Shown in pieces: positions 10,701-19,931 of a DNA stretch of 52,392 nt (the first letter of the stretch is position 1; the number at the start of each line of letters is the position of its first letter). A program made the translations under genes and the position numbers. Under the pieces are notes generated by a model, which had not been told where the DNA came from, did not search any database, and saw nothing but the letters and a program-made list of their open reading frames with translations. The DNA lies in NCBI GenBank assembly GCA_019649035.1, contig BMAT01006665.1, positions 656,250-708,641 on the forward strand, in the 5' to 3' direction. This stretch comes from Elysia marginata. Lineage: Eukaryota; Mollusca; Gastropoda; Plakobranchidae.

Positions 10701-12318
10701 TAAAAATCTATGGAATATATATAAGACAACAATTATTTTATTCATATTTTCCAGGTTAAAGTATTAATATATGCTACATTCGCAAAATAATTAGCTTTGA
10801 AAGTTTTTGCTCTTCAATTGCAATGTGTTTAAGGTTAACATGTGTTTACAAGTTCTCATAAATGCCCACTTTGATATTCTTGAAGAAAAGATAATATTAA
10901 TCTAAGAATTTTATTTTTTCATTTCATCATTCATTTTTTTGGTTTTGTTAAGCTCTATTGATGGAATTATGAGCAAGTCAAAGCAGTAAAGACATTTAAG
11001 ATGTTTAGCACTTTCTGTTTTCTCATAACAGGGTTGCCACTAAGCCCTAAGTTAAATCGCTCTCCTGAGGGCCTAGTCTTCAAAAAGCCCTCTAGAAGCC
11101 CACTTTAGGAGTGAATGCATGAAAAAGCCCTCATATAGCCCTCCTTACTCTCTCCCATAGCCCTTATTTCTTTGACTCAAAAGGGTCTTTACTGGAAAAC
11201 AACACTTTGAAACTGACAATTCATATCTTTTGGCTTACTCTACTCAAAAAATCTTATGGCAAGTCTGAAAAATTATCAAATTTGGTTTGAATAGTATATA
11301 AACATCATGTCTTGAAACAGTCCCAGCTTTGATTCCATGGTGTACCTAAAAAAGGATTAATGTATGATTATTGTAAAATGTTTTCTCTCTTACCTTTTAG
11401 TTTTACCCTAAAAACTTGGTTTTGAATCAATAGATCTTTGATAAAAATTGGTTCACTGTTGAGATACCTATTTAATCAAAGCTTTAAACTCTACCAAGTT
11501 TATAATCCTGCCATGTTGCTATTTTTTTTTCAACAGGAAACTGTGCCCACAATGTATGGTGTTAGATTTTTTTTTTTTTTTGCTTTAATGGAAATTTAGG
11601 GTTCTATAGCTTTTCTTGTAGCTGCCAGGAAGTGAAAAAAAATTAGCCTCTATTAAAGTTTGATAGCTTAACAGTATACTGCAGGAGCTTAGGAGTTTTA
11701 GCCCATAGCCGCATACAAGTGACCCGCAGATTTATGCCTCTAACCCTTTAAAAAGGCCCTCGAAGAGCCCTCAAAAAGCCTTCCTTGGCATCCCTTCTCT
11801 TTTGATGGCAAACCTGTCATTATGAAATGCTTTTTAAGCTATCTCCAAATATTACTGTTTATTGAATCAAAAGTTTTTTTTTCTTGGTTTAGATCAATGT
11901 TGAGCTACGAGTGAATCAGAGTGCTGGCCTTGGGTCCTCTCTCAACTGGTCTCTATCTCTGGATAATGTGAACAAGACCAAGAAAGCACAGAGGTGGTCT
12001 ACTGCTAGACAGATATATAGCAAATTAGAAGCTCAGGAAACACATTCAAATAAACAGCTTTTGGATCTCAATACCAGTTCAGGTGAAGAACTGCAAAGAA
12101 TTGATTCCAGTGAACATCAAAGTCATTTACAGATGCTACCAGCATCATCAGTACTCTCAGAAGATCGTATGAACATCGTTACATCTCAATCTAATAATTC
12201 TCAGTGTGCATCAACAAAACCCCTAGGAACATCGTGCAAAAAGTATTCATCTGTGCCAAAAGTATCATGGGTCAAAGGTCCAACCCAAAATCCTGAATCA
12301 TCTGAATCTCAAGACTAA
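1675..12318 (+). CDS. AGGF1: AGGF1 (OCRE, FHA and G-patch protein), 3' nine exons; 5' end outside window
   Basis: Nine exons (1675-1782, 2826-3243, 5572-5732, 6670-6771, 7249-7411, 7657-7739, 8927-9066, 10559-10658, 11893-12318) have AG acceptors and GT donors. They join in consistent phase into 566 codons ending in TAA. Numbered from the first visible residue: partial OCRE motif 1-36; basic NLS-like cluster 52-67 and serine/acidic linker to about 175; FHA domain about 180-290 with the expected G211-R212, S228-x-x-H231 and N252-G253-T254; charged helix about 318-345; G-patch about 398-440 with glycines in the MGWKEGEGLGK core. This order is that of AGGF1 (VG5Q), a protein of roughly 700 residues in vertebrates. 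About 150 N-terminal residues, including the coiled-coil region, must be encoded to the left. In the family, FHA binds phosphothreonine peptides and G-patch binds RNA helicases or RNA. In vertebrates AGGF1 is reported both as nuclear and as a secreted angiogenic factor; the role in this animal is unknown. No frame damage is visible. Confidence 0.95.
1783..2825 (+). other. AGGF1 intron
   Basis: AT-rich with no other feature seen. An acceptor-like TTCATTGCAG near 2650 is followed by an open frame but no usable donor. Confidence 0.7.
2826..3243 (+). CDS. AGGF1: AGGF1 exon: basic/acidic linker
   Basis: 418 bp, phase 0 in, phase 1 out. The acceptor is TTTTAACAG and the donor GATG/GTTTGT. It encodes a lysine/arginine-rich cluster (KRKRRIKRPRRQKRK), likely a nuclear localisation signal, then a serine/glutamate-rich disordered linker with SSESENENESS and SPESGEVSDD. 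The frame stays open 38 bp past the donor, but only splicing at 3243 joins it in frame to the FHA exon, forming a GAA codon. Confidence 0.88.
3244..5571 (+). other. AGGF1 intron (2.3 kb)
   Basis: AT-rich spacer with no coding signature seen. Near 4080-4320, CACTCGCGACA-like and GTGATTCTGACATGAA segments recur, which may be an old short repeat. Confidence 0.6.
5572..5732 (+). CDS. AGGF1: AGGF1 exon: first half of FHA domain
   Basis: 161 bp, phase 1 in, phase 0 out. It encodes HPPCIRVIVLGS, then LFIIT, GGTIGREANTGH and IPDLNISK. The GR pair is the phosphopeptide-contacting turn of FHA domains. The serine of the S-x-x-H motif is the second-last codon. Confidence 0.94.
5802..5843. repeat. Two-copy 18-bp tandem repeat
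   Basis: TTCCTTACTGTTGTCACT occurs twice in succession in an AGGF1 intron. It is a small local duplication of no evident function. Confidence 0.7.
6670..6771 (+). CDS. AGGF1: AGGF1 exon: second half of FHA domain
   Basis: 102 bp, phase 0 both ends. It encodes LHAKVDYDYDQ, then GYFIVDKGSQNGTLLNKKR. It holds the conserved His of S-x-x-H and the Asn-Gly of the FHA core. Acceptor TTTACCCAG; donor GAG/GTAAAT. Confidence 0.95.
7249..7411 (+). CDS. AGGF1: AGGF1 exon: FHA C-terminus and Cys pair
   Basis: 163 bp, phase 0 in, phase 1 out, donor AATG/GTAAGT. It encodes the last FHA strands (HLLSHGDILEVGNTCLLLHI), then HPGHDTCEDCEPGQVQAKLR. The HPG-DTC-x-x-CEPGQ segment is characteristic of AGGF1 and separates it from other FHA proteins. 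Confidence 0.95.
7657..7739 (+). CDS. AGGF1: AGGF1 exon: charged helix
   Basis: 83 bp, phase 1 in, phase 0 out. It encodes SKDERNKQRLKELKQIKKK followed by YGLQ, a strongly charged predicted helix that links FHA to the C-terminal region in AGGF1. Confidence 0.93.
8266..8372 (+). mobile_element. One end of a TIR element family (solo or truncated)
   Basis: TATGTCTCGCATTCCG then TCAAATGAGTCTTAAGTCG and an internal AAAGTTTAGTGGGTG block closely match the ends of the element at 35228-35660. No matching inverted end was found downstream in this intron, so the copy appears truncated. Confidence 0.55.
8927..9066 (+). CDS. AGGF1: AGGF1 exon: linker before the G-patch
   Basis: 140 bp, phase 0 in, phase 2 out, donor AAAA/GTAAGT. 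It contains DKAYLRRKYIGSEP, a conserved-looking RRK block, in an otherwise polar linker. Confidence 0.9.
9067..10204 (+). other. AGGF1 intron, 5' part
   Basis: No coding content recognised. 9700-9840 is locally richer in GC and may be an old repeat, but no ends were found. Confidence 0.5.
10205..10456 (+). repeat. 42-bp minisatellite, about six copies
   Basis: Unit boundaries at 10221, 10263, 10305, 10347, 10389 and a partial at 10431, after a half unit from 10205. Each unit contains CAGGTCAGTAGGGTTTTCAT and a variable CCCATGGTATAATC part. The period is 42 (a multiple of three) with no internal stop in several frames, so it gives spurious repetitive ORFs on both strands. It is intronic to AGGF1 and almost certainly not translated. 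Confidence 0.95.
10559..10658 (+). CDS. AGGF1: AGGF1 exon: G-patch
   Basis: 100 bp, phase 2 in, phase 0 out, acceptor CTCCTATCAG, donor CCG/GTGAGT. It encodes NKGHKLLSKMGWKEGEGLGK, the G-patch signature with spaced glycines and an aromatic residue. The domain ends in the next exon. Confidence 0.95.
11029..11816 (+). mobile_element. Non-autonomous TIR DNA transposon (hAT-like ends)
   Basis: The left end CAGGGTTGCCACTAA and the reverse complement of the right end, CAGGTTTGCCATCAA, match at 12 of 15 positions. Both ends are rich in AGCCCTC-type motifs. The 788-bp interior has no transposase reading frame. CAGGGTTGCCA-type ends resemble hAT elements, but a clean 8-bp target duplication is not visible, so the superfamily is tentative. 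It lies in the last AGGF1 intron. Confidence 0.6.
11893..12318 (+). CDS. AGGF1: AGGF1 terminal coding exon
   Basis: 426 bp, phase 0, ending in TAA. It starts INVELRVNQSAGLGS, the end of the G-patch, then KKAQRWSTARQIYSKLE, followed by a long Ser/Gln-rich tail with no recognised domain. The tail may be species-specific. Confidence 0.94.
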   Translation: MNVELRVNQSAGLGSSLNWSLSLDNVNKTKKAQRWSTARQIYSKLEAQETHSNKQLLDLNTSSGEELQRIDSSEHQSHLQMLPASSVLSEDRMNIVTSQSNNSQCASTKPLGTSCKKYSSVPKVSWVKGPTQNPESSESQD

Positions 12319-13275
12319 AAATTTGCTTTGCATTCAGTGTTAAAACAGTTGAGTATCATTGTCTCATTTTAATCTAGAGATTAATTATTGCATATGACTT
12401 GTGCATCACAAAAAGTTGCTGAAAAAGATGAATGGAGAGAGTGTTATCATGTAAACAACATTAACTTGAACACCCATAATTATGTGTCATGCCAAGGATG
12501 AATAAGACGGAAGTTGCAAATTTCACCTACAAAGGCAGTGCTGTTCTGAAGAAGATGTTTTTTAAGCTTCCAAACGTAAAGAGATTCATGAAATTAATAT
12601 CTTATGAAAAAAAAGATAAACAAAAATTTGTGGATTAAAATAAAAATAAAACTTAAGAAAAATAGACCTAAATGGCATTTGCTCTAAAAAGAAATTTCAG
12701 ACTTCTCACTTTTTTGCTCTGGACGCAAGACATATTAGTTAACCTGGTATGCCGGGTGACTGCAGGGCAGAGTGAATTGTCAATTTACAATAGACATTTG
12801 CTTTTGAAGTGAGATGAATGGTTGACTTTTGTTTTATTTTCAACCAGTCAGCCGTTTCCTGTAAATGTGTTTTTATGTACTGTGGAACCCTTAATAATGA
12901 ATAAATTTGTTTGTTTTTCAATGAGATACTTAACTTTGTATTGTCATGAATAAAATACAATGCTTTTTGAAATGAAATAATTATTTTGCTGTGGTTTAGT
13001 TTCCAACTGATGTGCAATTTGCAGTTTGCCTGTGCCAGTGTCAAAGTCTTTATTTAAAGTTGTAATGAAAATTTAGAGGAGCTATAACTGGTATATTGCA
13101 GTCACTGTAAAAACAAAGTTGAAAGCATTAGTGACTTATTGAAGGATATTGAATACCATATCCCTCAAGCATGGATAAGTCAGATTTGAAAGTCTTTATA
13201 ATAAGTTACTGTATAATCCATTTTTTATCAACAGCCATTTTATTGACATTTGGACATATTGATGTGTTTCTATAT
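12319..13275 (+). other. AGGF1 3' UTR and downstream flank
   Basis: Overlapping AATAAA signals at 12639-12644 and 12645-12650 are the nearest poly(A) candidates, about 320 bp after the stop. Others occur near 12900 and 12950. No coding frame was seen. Confidence 0.5.
12639..12650 (+). terminator. AGGF1: Candidate AGGF1 polyadenylation signals
   Basis: Two consecutive AATAAA hexamers in the 3' flank of the terminal exon. No cleavage-site evidence is available. Confidence 0.4.
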
Positions 13276-13394
13276 CCTTTGTCCGTTCAGCGATGCTGAA
13301 AAATTTAGTCTCAATCGGACCAAACCGTAAAAATGCGTAATCCACCTTCTTGGCCAGAACGCACCGGCACGATTTGTCGAAGAACGTTCAGGAT

Positions 13395-13969
13395 TTTTAA
13401 GGTTTTTTGTGATTTGTTTGGACTTCCCGCATAAAAACTATTAACACTAGATGATTCAAAGTTAGGTGAGCAAAAGCCGAAAATGTATAGTGCAATGCTG
13501 TCTGAAAAGTTTGACGGTAGAAAAAACAGTTTTTCTAATATGCGTTGTAAAATTGAAGATTTTGTACATTTGTGCAACAACAGGCGAACTTTGCGGAAAA
13601 GGTATTTTTTAAAAAACATGGATAACTCGTTTATTTGGTTTGAAAATCACGTAAAACTTTGCATGGGGAGTAGAGATAGGTTGCTGCACATATTCCTGGA
13701 GTTTTAAATCAATTGCTTTTTTCAAATCTGTTGCAGACAAAGATAAAGTGAATGAAAAGTTTACGCTTTTTTCCTCTTTGACCACAGAAAACCCGTGAGA
13801 ATTGACCTGGATCGCATGAGGTCAAACCCGGAATAGACCGTAATTCTCGCTCCCGCCCCACCCCATAGATGCAAAAATCGTGCACTTCGCTCTTACAGTG
13901 AAAACAGCAACAATGCTTGATTTTATATTTGGTTTCGTCCAGCAAGCCAGACATACCCATGTGCACCTT
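13395..13969 (+). repeat. Direct repeat, copy 1 (ends at assembly gap)
   Basis: 575 bp nearly identical (about 95-97% by eye) to 14446-15019. It runs directly into the N run at 13970. Confidence 0.95.
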
Positions 13970-14445
13970 NNNNNNNNNNNNNNNNNNNNNNNNNNNNNNN
14001 NNNNNNNNNNNNNNNNNNNNNNNNNNNNNNNNNNNNNNNNNNNNNNNNNNNNNNNNNNNNNNNNNNNNNNNNNNNNNNNNNNNNNNNNNNNNNNNNNNNN
14101 NNNNNNNNNNNNNNNNNNNNNNNNNNNNNNNNNNNNNNNNNNNNNNNNNNNNNNNNNNNNNNNNNNNNNNNNNNNNNNNNNNNNNNNNNNNNNNNNNNNN
14201 NNNNNNNNNNNNNNNNNNNNNNNNNNNNNNNNNNNNNNNNNNNNNNNNNNNNNNNNNNNNNNNNNNNNNNNNNNNNNNNNNNNNNNNNNNNNNNNNNNNN
14301 NNNNNNNNNNNNNNNNNNNNNNNNNNNNNNNNNNNNNNNNNNNNNNNNNNNNNNNNNNNNNNNNNNNNNNNNNNNNNNNNNNNNNNNNNNNNNNNNNNNN
14401 NNNNNNNNNNNNNNNNNNNNNNNNNNNNNNNNNNNNNNNNNNNNN
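13970..14445. other. Assembly gap (476 N)
   Basis: Run of N between two copies of the same sequence. Confidence 1.
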
Positions 14446-15019
14446 TTTTAAGGTTTTTTGTGATTTGTTTGGACTTCCCGCATAAAAACTATAAACACTA
14501 GATGATTCAAAGTTAGGTGAGCAAAAGCCGAAAATTTATAGTGCAATGCTGTCTGAAAAGTTTGACGGTAGAAAAAACAGTTTTTCTAATATGCGATGCA
14601 AAATTGAAGATTTTGTACCGTTTTGCAACAACGGGTGAACTTTGCAGAAAAGGTACTTTTTAGAAAACATAGATAACTCGTTTATTTAGTTTGAAAGTCA
14701 CGTAAAACTTTGCATGGGCAGTAGAGATAGGTTGCTGCACATATTCCTGGAGTTTTAAATCAATTGCTTTTTTCAAATCTGTTGCAGACAAAGATAAAGT
14801 GAATGAAAAGTTTACGCTTTTTTCCGCTTTGACCACAGAAAACCCGTGAGAATTGACCTCGATTGCATGAGGTCAAACCGGAAAAGACCGTAATTCTCGC
14901 TCCCGCCCCACCCCATAGATGCAAAAATCGTGCACTTCGTTCTTACAGTGAAAACAGCAACAATGCTTGACTTTATATTTGGTTTCGTCCAGCAAGCTAG
15001 ACATACCCGTGTGCACCTT
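14446..15019 (+). repeat. Direct repeat, copy 2 (starts at assembly gap)
   Basis: It starts at the first base after the gap and matches 13395-13969 throughout, with scattered substitutions and one 1-bp indel. No convincing protein is encoded. Confidence 0.95.
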
Positions 15020-18000
15020 GAGGCAGATTTGGATGCCTTAGACACCCCATTAATAACGTTTTGACTAGCAGATTTAAGGCACTAGCAAAATTAATGGCTG
15101 ATTAATTTGTTTGGAAAACATAGTGAATGTTATGGATTTTTAATTTGACCAGTACCGGTGCTTCTATCTTCTACTTTACTCCCCTATTCTGTTTGTTTGT
15201 TTTTACTTTAGAGTGAAGCTTATTTTGCGTCGCAATCTTAACAAACATAAGGCCAAACATTAACCATCAATTCCTATTTTAAAAAATATGAATATACTTT
15301 AATGATAATAAAACAACAACACTCACATAAACCTTGAAAAACATTGATATTTATGTAATCCGTGCAACTTTTTAAAAAACTCCGCAAAAATTGTTAATAC
15401 GTCAAGTTGAAATAGTCATTTTAAACGATCTAATTTTTTAATAATTGATTTTGATTATTCAAAATATAACAAGAGTGCTATCTTGTATTTACATACTTTT
15501 TGTAGATAGAATTGGTGCCTCTTACTTTGTGCGTTTGTCTTTACAATTATATATGTCCTATGGCGTTTAAATAAACATCTTTGACTTGTGTAATATAATC
15601 ATTATGCAAAAACCATTCAGACTACTCAGAATATAGTAACAAAGCATAAGCCTACTTGTGTATTTCAATAGAACATTTTACGTCTTACAAATTGGACACT
15701 ATAAACCCGTACGTTAAGTGACGCTATTAGAAACATAAAAAACTGCAGATGAAAAAATGAAAATGAAAAGTATACATGTAGTTAATATTATGCTATACAT
15801 GTACAGGGTATACCTTAAAAATTATCTTGATCTTAAGTCTCTTTGTTTTATACTAGTAAATTATGTTCATACAAACTACATTGAAAAAGAGCAAGTATTT
15901 GGTTGAAGGAAACATGACTTGTGAGCGCAAAGTTTATTAGTGTCTGGATAGACAGATTGAACGCGATACCCAGACACGTTTGAAAGATCTAGAAAATGCA
16001 TAAAACCAGCCCAGTATTCAATACCAGATGTCTGGACTCAAAGTTTATAAAGAACTGCTTTGTCTCGTTAGCAGGAGTACAATGCCTCAATTGCTTTAAA
16101 TCAGTAATATCACTGATAGTCATTGACGTGTGTGTGTGTGTGAGATGACCCCAGCTTAACAGAGGCGTGTCAAAGGTTGTATGCAAAAGATAATCACAGT
16201 CACATTTTGGCTATTCAGCTGCAATTAAGACAAAATACTAGTCTCGACCACAACTATGGGAGTATCTTTGAACAAATTTCCCTTCTGCCAGTGTTTTTAC
16301 AAGCCTAAAACCAGAAGTACATGTACAATGAGCTAGCAACACCTTGGCAATATGGCCAATTGCAAGAGAGTTGAAGGTCGGAGCAACCCTTTAAGCACAA
16401 TTACTGTGCAAAAGATAGAAAAGTCTCTTACTAATTATGGGCAATTAATTTCTAAAAAAACCCATTAAAATCGAGAAGTGGTAAATAATGTTGTTAAGGT
16501 ATAACACCCCTTGATACCACCTATCTGCTACTCGTTTTTAATTGAAAGTGAATCTTGGTTGGCCTTAATAGTTGTAAAACGTAGTATGATTTTTTTTTCT
16601 TTTTGGTCTCATATACTATGATAATGTTGAGACAAACATGGATCATCGTTAAACATGGCAATATACCTAGATGTATTTTATTTTCTGATAAGTAAATGAC
16701 ACATGTTGGCATTTTATCGGGTACAATAATTCTTACTTAAGCGATCCTTGCCTAGATTCTATATTAGCAGCTTTAGAAGTAAATATAGCAAAATTAAATG
16801 AATCTCAAAAAGCAAAAAAATGCGTCGGAGATTCTTAATTTGTGAAACTAAATCAAGTGAATACCAATACTTGGTAGTAGAACATACAGCCAAAGCGTAA
16901 ACAAGCGTAACTATTGTGCACACCGAAGGGCGTTCAAAGTCAAACCGTAACAATTTGCAAGGGGTCGCTCTCGAAGAGCGTCCAATGCATAAAATACGGT
17001 ATCTATAACACTGGAGTAATGGAGAGATTCCAGAAAATTACAGTTTGGCATTTCCAGGTCAGCAAAAGGTGCCAGGGATTTGTCCGGTTTGACCAAACTA
17101 AGTTCATGGTGGCAGGCGCGCGTGGCCAAAAGATGCACATTACGGATTTTTACGCTTTGAACGGACATAGGATACATGACAGAATTAATTCCTATATAGC
17201 CCACCTAATTAATTTTGTTATATTGACTTTTCCCCTGGTCTTCTTTGCTTTTTTTAACTGTTGAGTACTGAATTCAATTGAAAAAAAGTAAAAACAATAA
17301 ATAAAAAAGTATAAAAAGTTATGGCGTTTTAAAAAATGGTAACTACATAGAAATATGAAAAAGAGCCTTGCAGCACAACAAATATTATGCCGGCCTGGCT
17401 TGTTTCCGGTGAAAAATAAAATAATGGGAGCAATTAAGTATGTATAATTAATAGTATCTTCATCATGAACTGTCCCTTATTTTTTTACCTTTGTATTTGT
17501 ATTCGACATTTTTGTATATTGACATCAAATTGATCTACGATACAAGATGATTTTATTGGAAAGCCTATCTTATTTCCTTTGCACATATTCTTTACTATTG
17601 ATTCAAATCTCATTACATATTGCCATATAGGATTAAATGTTCCTGAGTATTTGGGCTGTTCAAAAAAAAGGTAGAGTTTTAGGCTTTTCTTTATAGATCT
17701 GAATTTTATCAAAATTAAATTGCTACCCTTCCAATATGAAAAGATCTTTTTAATTAAGATGGACTGCTTATGATCAGATCAAAATGTTTATACTAGGCAC
17801 TTTTGTCTTATCTATTTTAAAGGACTTACCGACTTAGACTAGAGAAGTTGATGGGAACATCTTAACAAACGTAAAGTACGATTATTCAGGCCAGTACAAT
17901 GGACTTTGTATTCAACAATCTTGGACTCAACATACCCTTGCAATCAACAAGCTGAGACAAAATCACATTTTTTTTCTTTTCTTAAAGTTAAACGTTTATG

Positions 18001-18311
18001 AACTAAAAATCTCATAGAGTAAACTAGTTTCCAACCCACCTCGTTTTTAACCAACTGGACAAAACAGAATCTAAGGGTTGTTCTTTAATCTTAACCTACA
18101 TCTATATGTTAGTCACTTTATGAGACAAAGGAATCTTGTTCAGAAAAACCTCTCTGGGCGACTAAAAAGTTTCATCTGATCCAAAATTTATATTACATGT
18201 AATTACTAACCTCATGAAGAGAAACAAGAAAAGGGACCAAAACTTGAGTTTATATTAACTCAAAGTTTATTTTAAATTAAACAGCGTGTGTCTTAAACAT
18301 AAAGGAAAAAA
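15020..18311. other. Intergenic, AT-rich
   Basis: No gene recognised. It contains a short TG repeat near 16129-16142 and a GC-richer patch (16905-17200) that is open in frames on both strands and shares two blocks with 13276-13345, so it is probably a dispersed repeat. The patch also holds a CGCTCT-CGA-AGAGCG hairpin near 16966. Confidence 0.5.
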
Positions 18312-18316
18312 GGCTT

Positions 18317-18340
18317 ACTTACTTACTTACTTACTTAAGG
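18317..18340 (-). repeat. Tetranucleotide LINE 3' tail
   Basis: About five units of CTTA on the plus strand (TAAG on the element's sense strand), directly after the end of the LINE coding region. Confidence 0.8.
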
Positions 18341-19022
18341 CCTTCCGCTAGGAGTGTCGTCCGACCTCGCAGCTTCGGCAGCCTTCTTTATGTCTGCGGT
18401 GAAGGCAATCGATTCTTGTCTTCTTTCTGCAATCTTTCTTAATGTTTCCAGGTCTTTTTGTGATGTGAGAAAGATGCTCTGATTTTGCGGTATTTTGAGA
18501 TCGTTATTGAGAGTCATTCAACTCATTGGGAGTGTGTTGATCAGCCTACCCCTGGCTCGCTTGGCATTGTCGTGGAAATAGAATGCCATAGCTTTGTTGA
18601 CAGAGATCGATGGTTGTCGCCTAAGTACATGACCGAACAGCCTCCACCTTGCTTGCAACACTTCCAAAGAAATTGGGGTTTGTTCACATTTTTTGTAGAG
18701 GGACTTATTTGAAATTTTTGTTGGGTATCGAATTCCCAGAACCCTGCGCAGCTGCTTTTGATGAAAAGAGTCCAACTTTTCTTAGTCTGTTTTGGTCAGT
18801 GCCCATGTGCCGCAATTGTATAACAGACCTGACTTCACTAAGGTGTTATATAGCTTAATTCTTGTGCGCTGCTTGGTTTTGTCTGCCCACGGTCTGTGCC
18901 ATATCTGTTCCATCTTGTTCAATGCTATGTTTGATAGGTGTTTTCTGTGTTCTTTGTCTTCTTTACTGCCAAGCAGTGAACTCACTTTCTTTGATGTTTT
19001 CCATTCCTCTGAATGTTTTCTT

Positions 19023-19032
19023 ACTGAGGTGT
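19023..19032. repeat. Target-site duplication, left
   Basis: ACTGAGGTGT, repeated exactly at 19174-19183. Both copies lie within the LINE. Confidence 0.85.
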
Positions 19033-19173
19033 GGGGCCTAGATAGCTCAGTTGGTAGTGGCTTCGCTCCGTGGCCAAGAGGTCGCGGGTTCGAAACACAG
19101 TCGAGCACAGTCCGGGCCCCTACTGGTTGGGTCGGTGTCAGTATAATGTGACCGGCTTAGGCTAAGTCATGGC
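19033..19173 (+). mobile_element. tRNA-derived SINE, 3'-shortened copy inserted in LINE
   Basis: It starts GGGGCCTAGATAGC with an A box at 19043-19054 and a B box GGTTCGAAACA at 19087-19097. It stops after GCTAAGTCATGG, about 110 bp short of the full-length family member, with no tail. An exact 10-bp target-site duplication flanks it, so this truncated form is the unit that inserted. Confidence 0.9.
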
Positions 19174-19183
19174 ACTGAGGTGT
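19174..19183. repeat. Target-site duplication, right
   Basis: Exact copy of 19023-19032. Confidence 0.85.
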
Positions 19184-19720
19184 GCTCCGTTCTGTCTACA
19201 TTGACTTTGAGTTTGTGAACTTTGAGTGTTTCTTCTATTTTTTTTCACACTCACTGGTTGGTTTCCAATAAAGTCTTATGTCGTCAGCATATATATACTA
19301 TCTCATTAGGAAGATGTGCCTCTGTTGTGTTTGATGGGCTATCGAGCGTTGATCTCACGTTTTTCAGTGCTTGTTAAAGATAGATGATGAAAAGTACGGG
19401 ACTTAGGCTGTCTCCTTGAGGAGTGCCTATGTTTGTGAGAAAGGGTTCTTCAGTGTTGGCGCCGCTGATTTTGACGTTGAGTGTTGTATTGCTCAGCAGG
19501 AATTGTATTATTCGCTTTTCGTCTTCCGTGACAAGATTTGTCAATAATTGCAGTAGCTGTTTTCTGTCAATTGTGTCAAACTACATGTATAAGGAAAGTG
19601 CTTTCAACTATTGCTCTAACTAGAATAAGGCCTGCTGTGGAAAACTATATCTCTTGTAGTCAAAGTGGCTTCAGGCCTAACCGTAGTACGTCTGATGTAG
19701 TATGGGCCCACAGATGGATC

Positions 19721-19730
19721 TCAGACAAGG
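19721..19730. repeat. Target-site duplication, left (imperfect)
   Basis: TCAGACAAGG, against TCAGCCAAGG at 19932-19941 (9 of 10). The LINE reading frame continues from one side to the other if one copy is removed. Confidence 0.7.
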
Positions 19731-19931
19731 TCGCGGGTTCGAAACACAGCCGAGCACAGTCCGGGCCCCTACTGGTTGGGTCGGTGTCAGTATAATGTGA
19801 CCGGCTGAGGCTAAGTCATGGTATCCCCGCTAGTCTCTGGGTGGCAGCCCGTACATTGTCATTGGGACCCAAGCCCTGAGAGCACCTTTGAAGTGGAATT
19901 GGGCTTGTAAAAATACCCTTCAATCAATCAA
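19729..19931 (+). mobile_element. tRNA-derived SINE, 5'-truncated copy inserted in LINE
   Basis: It starts at the B box (GGTCGCGGGTTCGAAACA), lacks the A box, and runs through the complete body to a tail of CAATCAATCAATCA. It matches 935-1187 in reverse complement almost throughout. It interrupts the LINE RT frame between WIS and the VEIEID segment. Confidence 0.92.

Larger units (their letters stand above)
18312..19580 (-). pseudogene. LINE ORF2 3' segment: reverse transcriptase core to C-terminus, broken
   Basis: Reading the minus strand from 19580: FDTIDRKQLLQ (RT motif A region), GTPQGDSLSPVLF (motif B), then YIYADDIRLYW (the catalytic YADD). After an inserted SINE (19033-19173), the frame resumes with KHSEEWKTSKKVSSLLGS, SGLLYNCGTWAL, QLRRVLGIRYPTK and the C-terminal ARWRLFGHVLRR block. 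In-frame stops after motif B and after the YADD segment show it is inactive. It ends in a TAAG-type tetranucleotide tail (TTAC repeats on the plus strand, 18318-18340), as is usual for LINEs whose 3' ends are short microsatellites. Confidence 0.9.

Noticed and set aside
13880..14501. ORFs of about 200 residues
   Set aside because: They run through the N gap.
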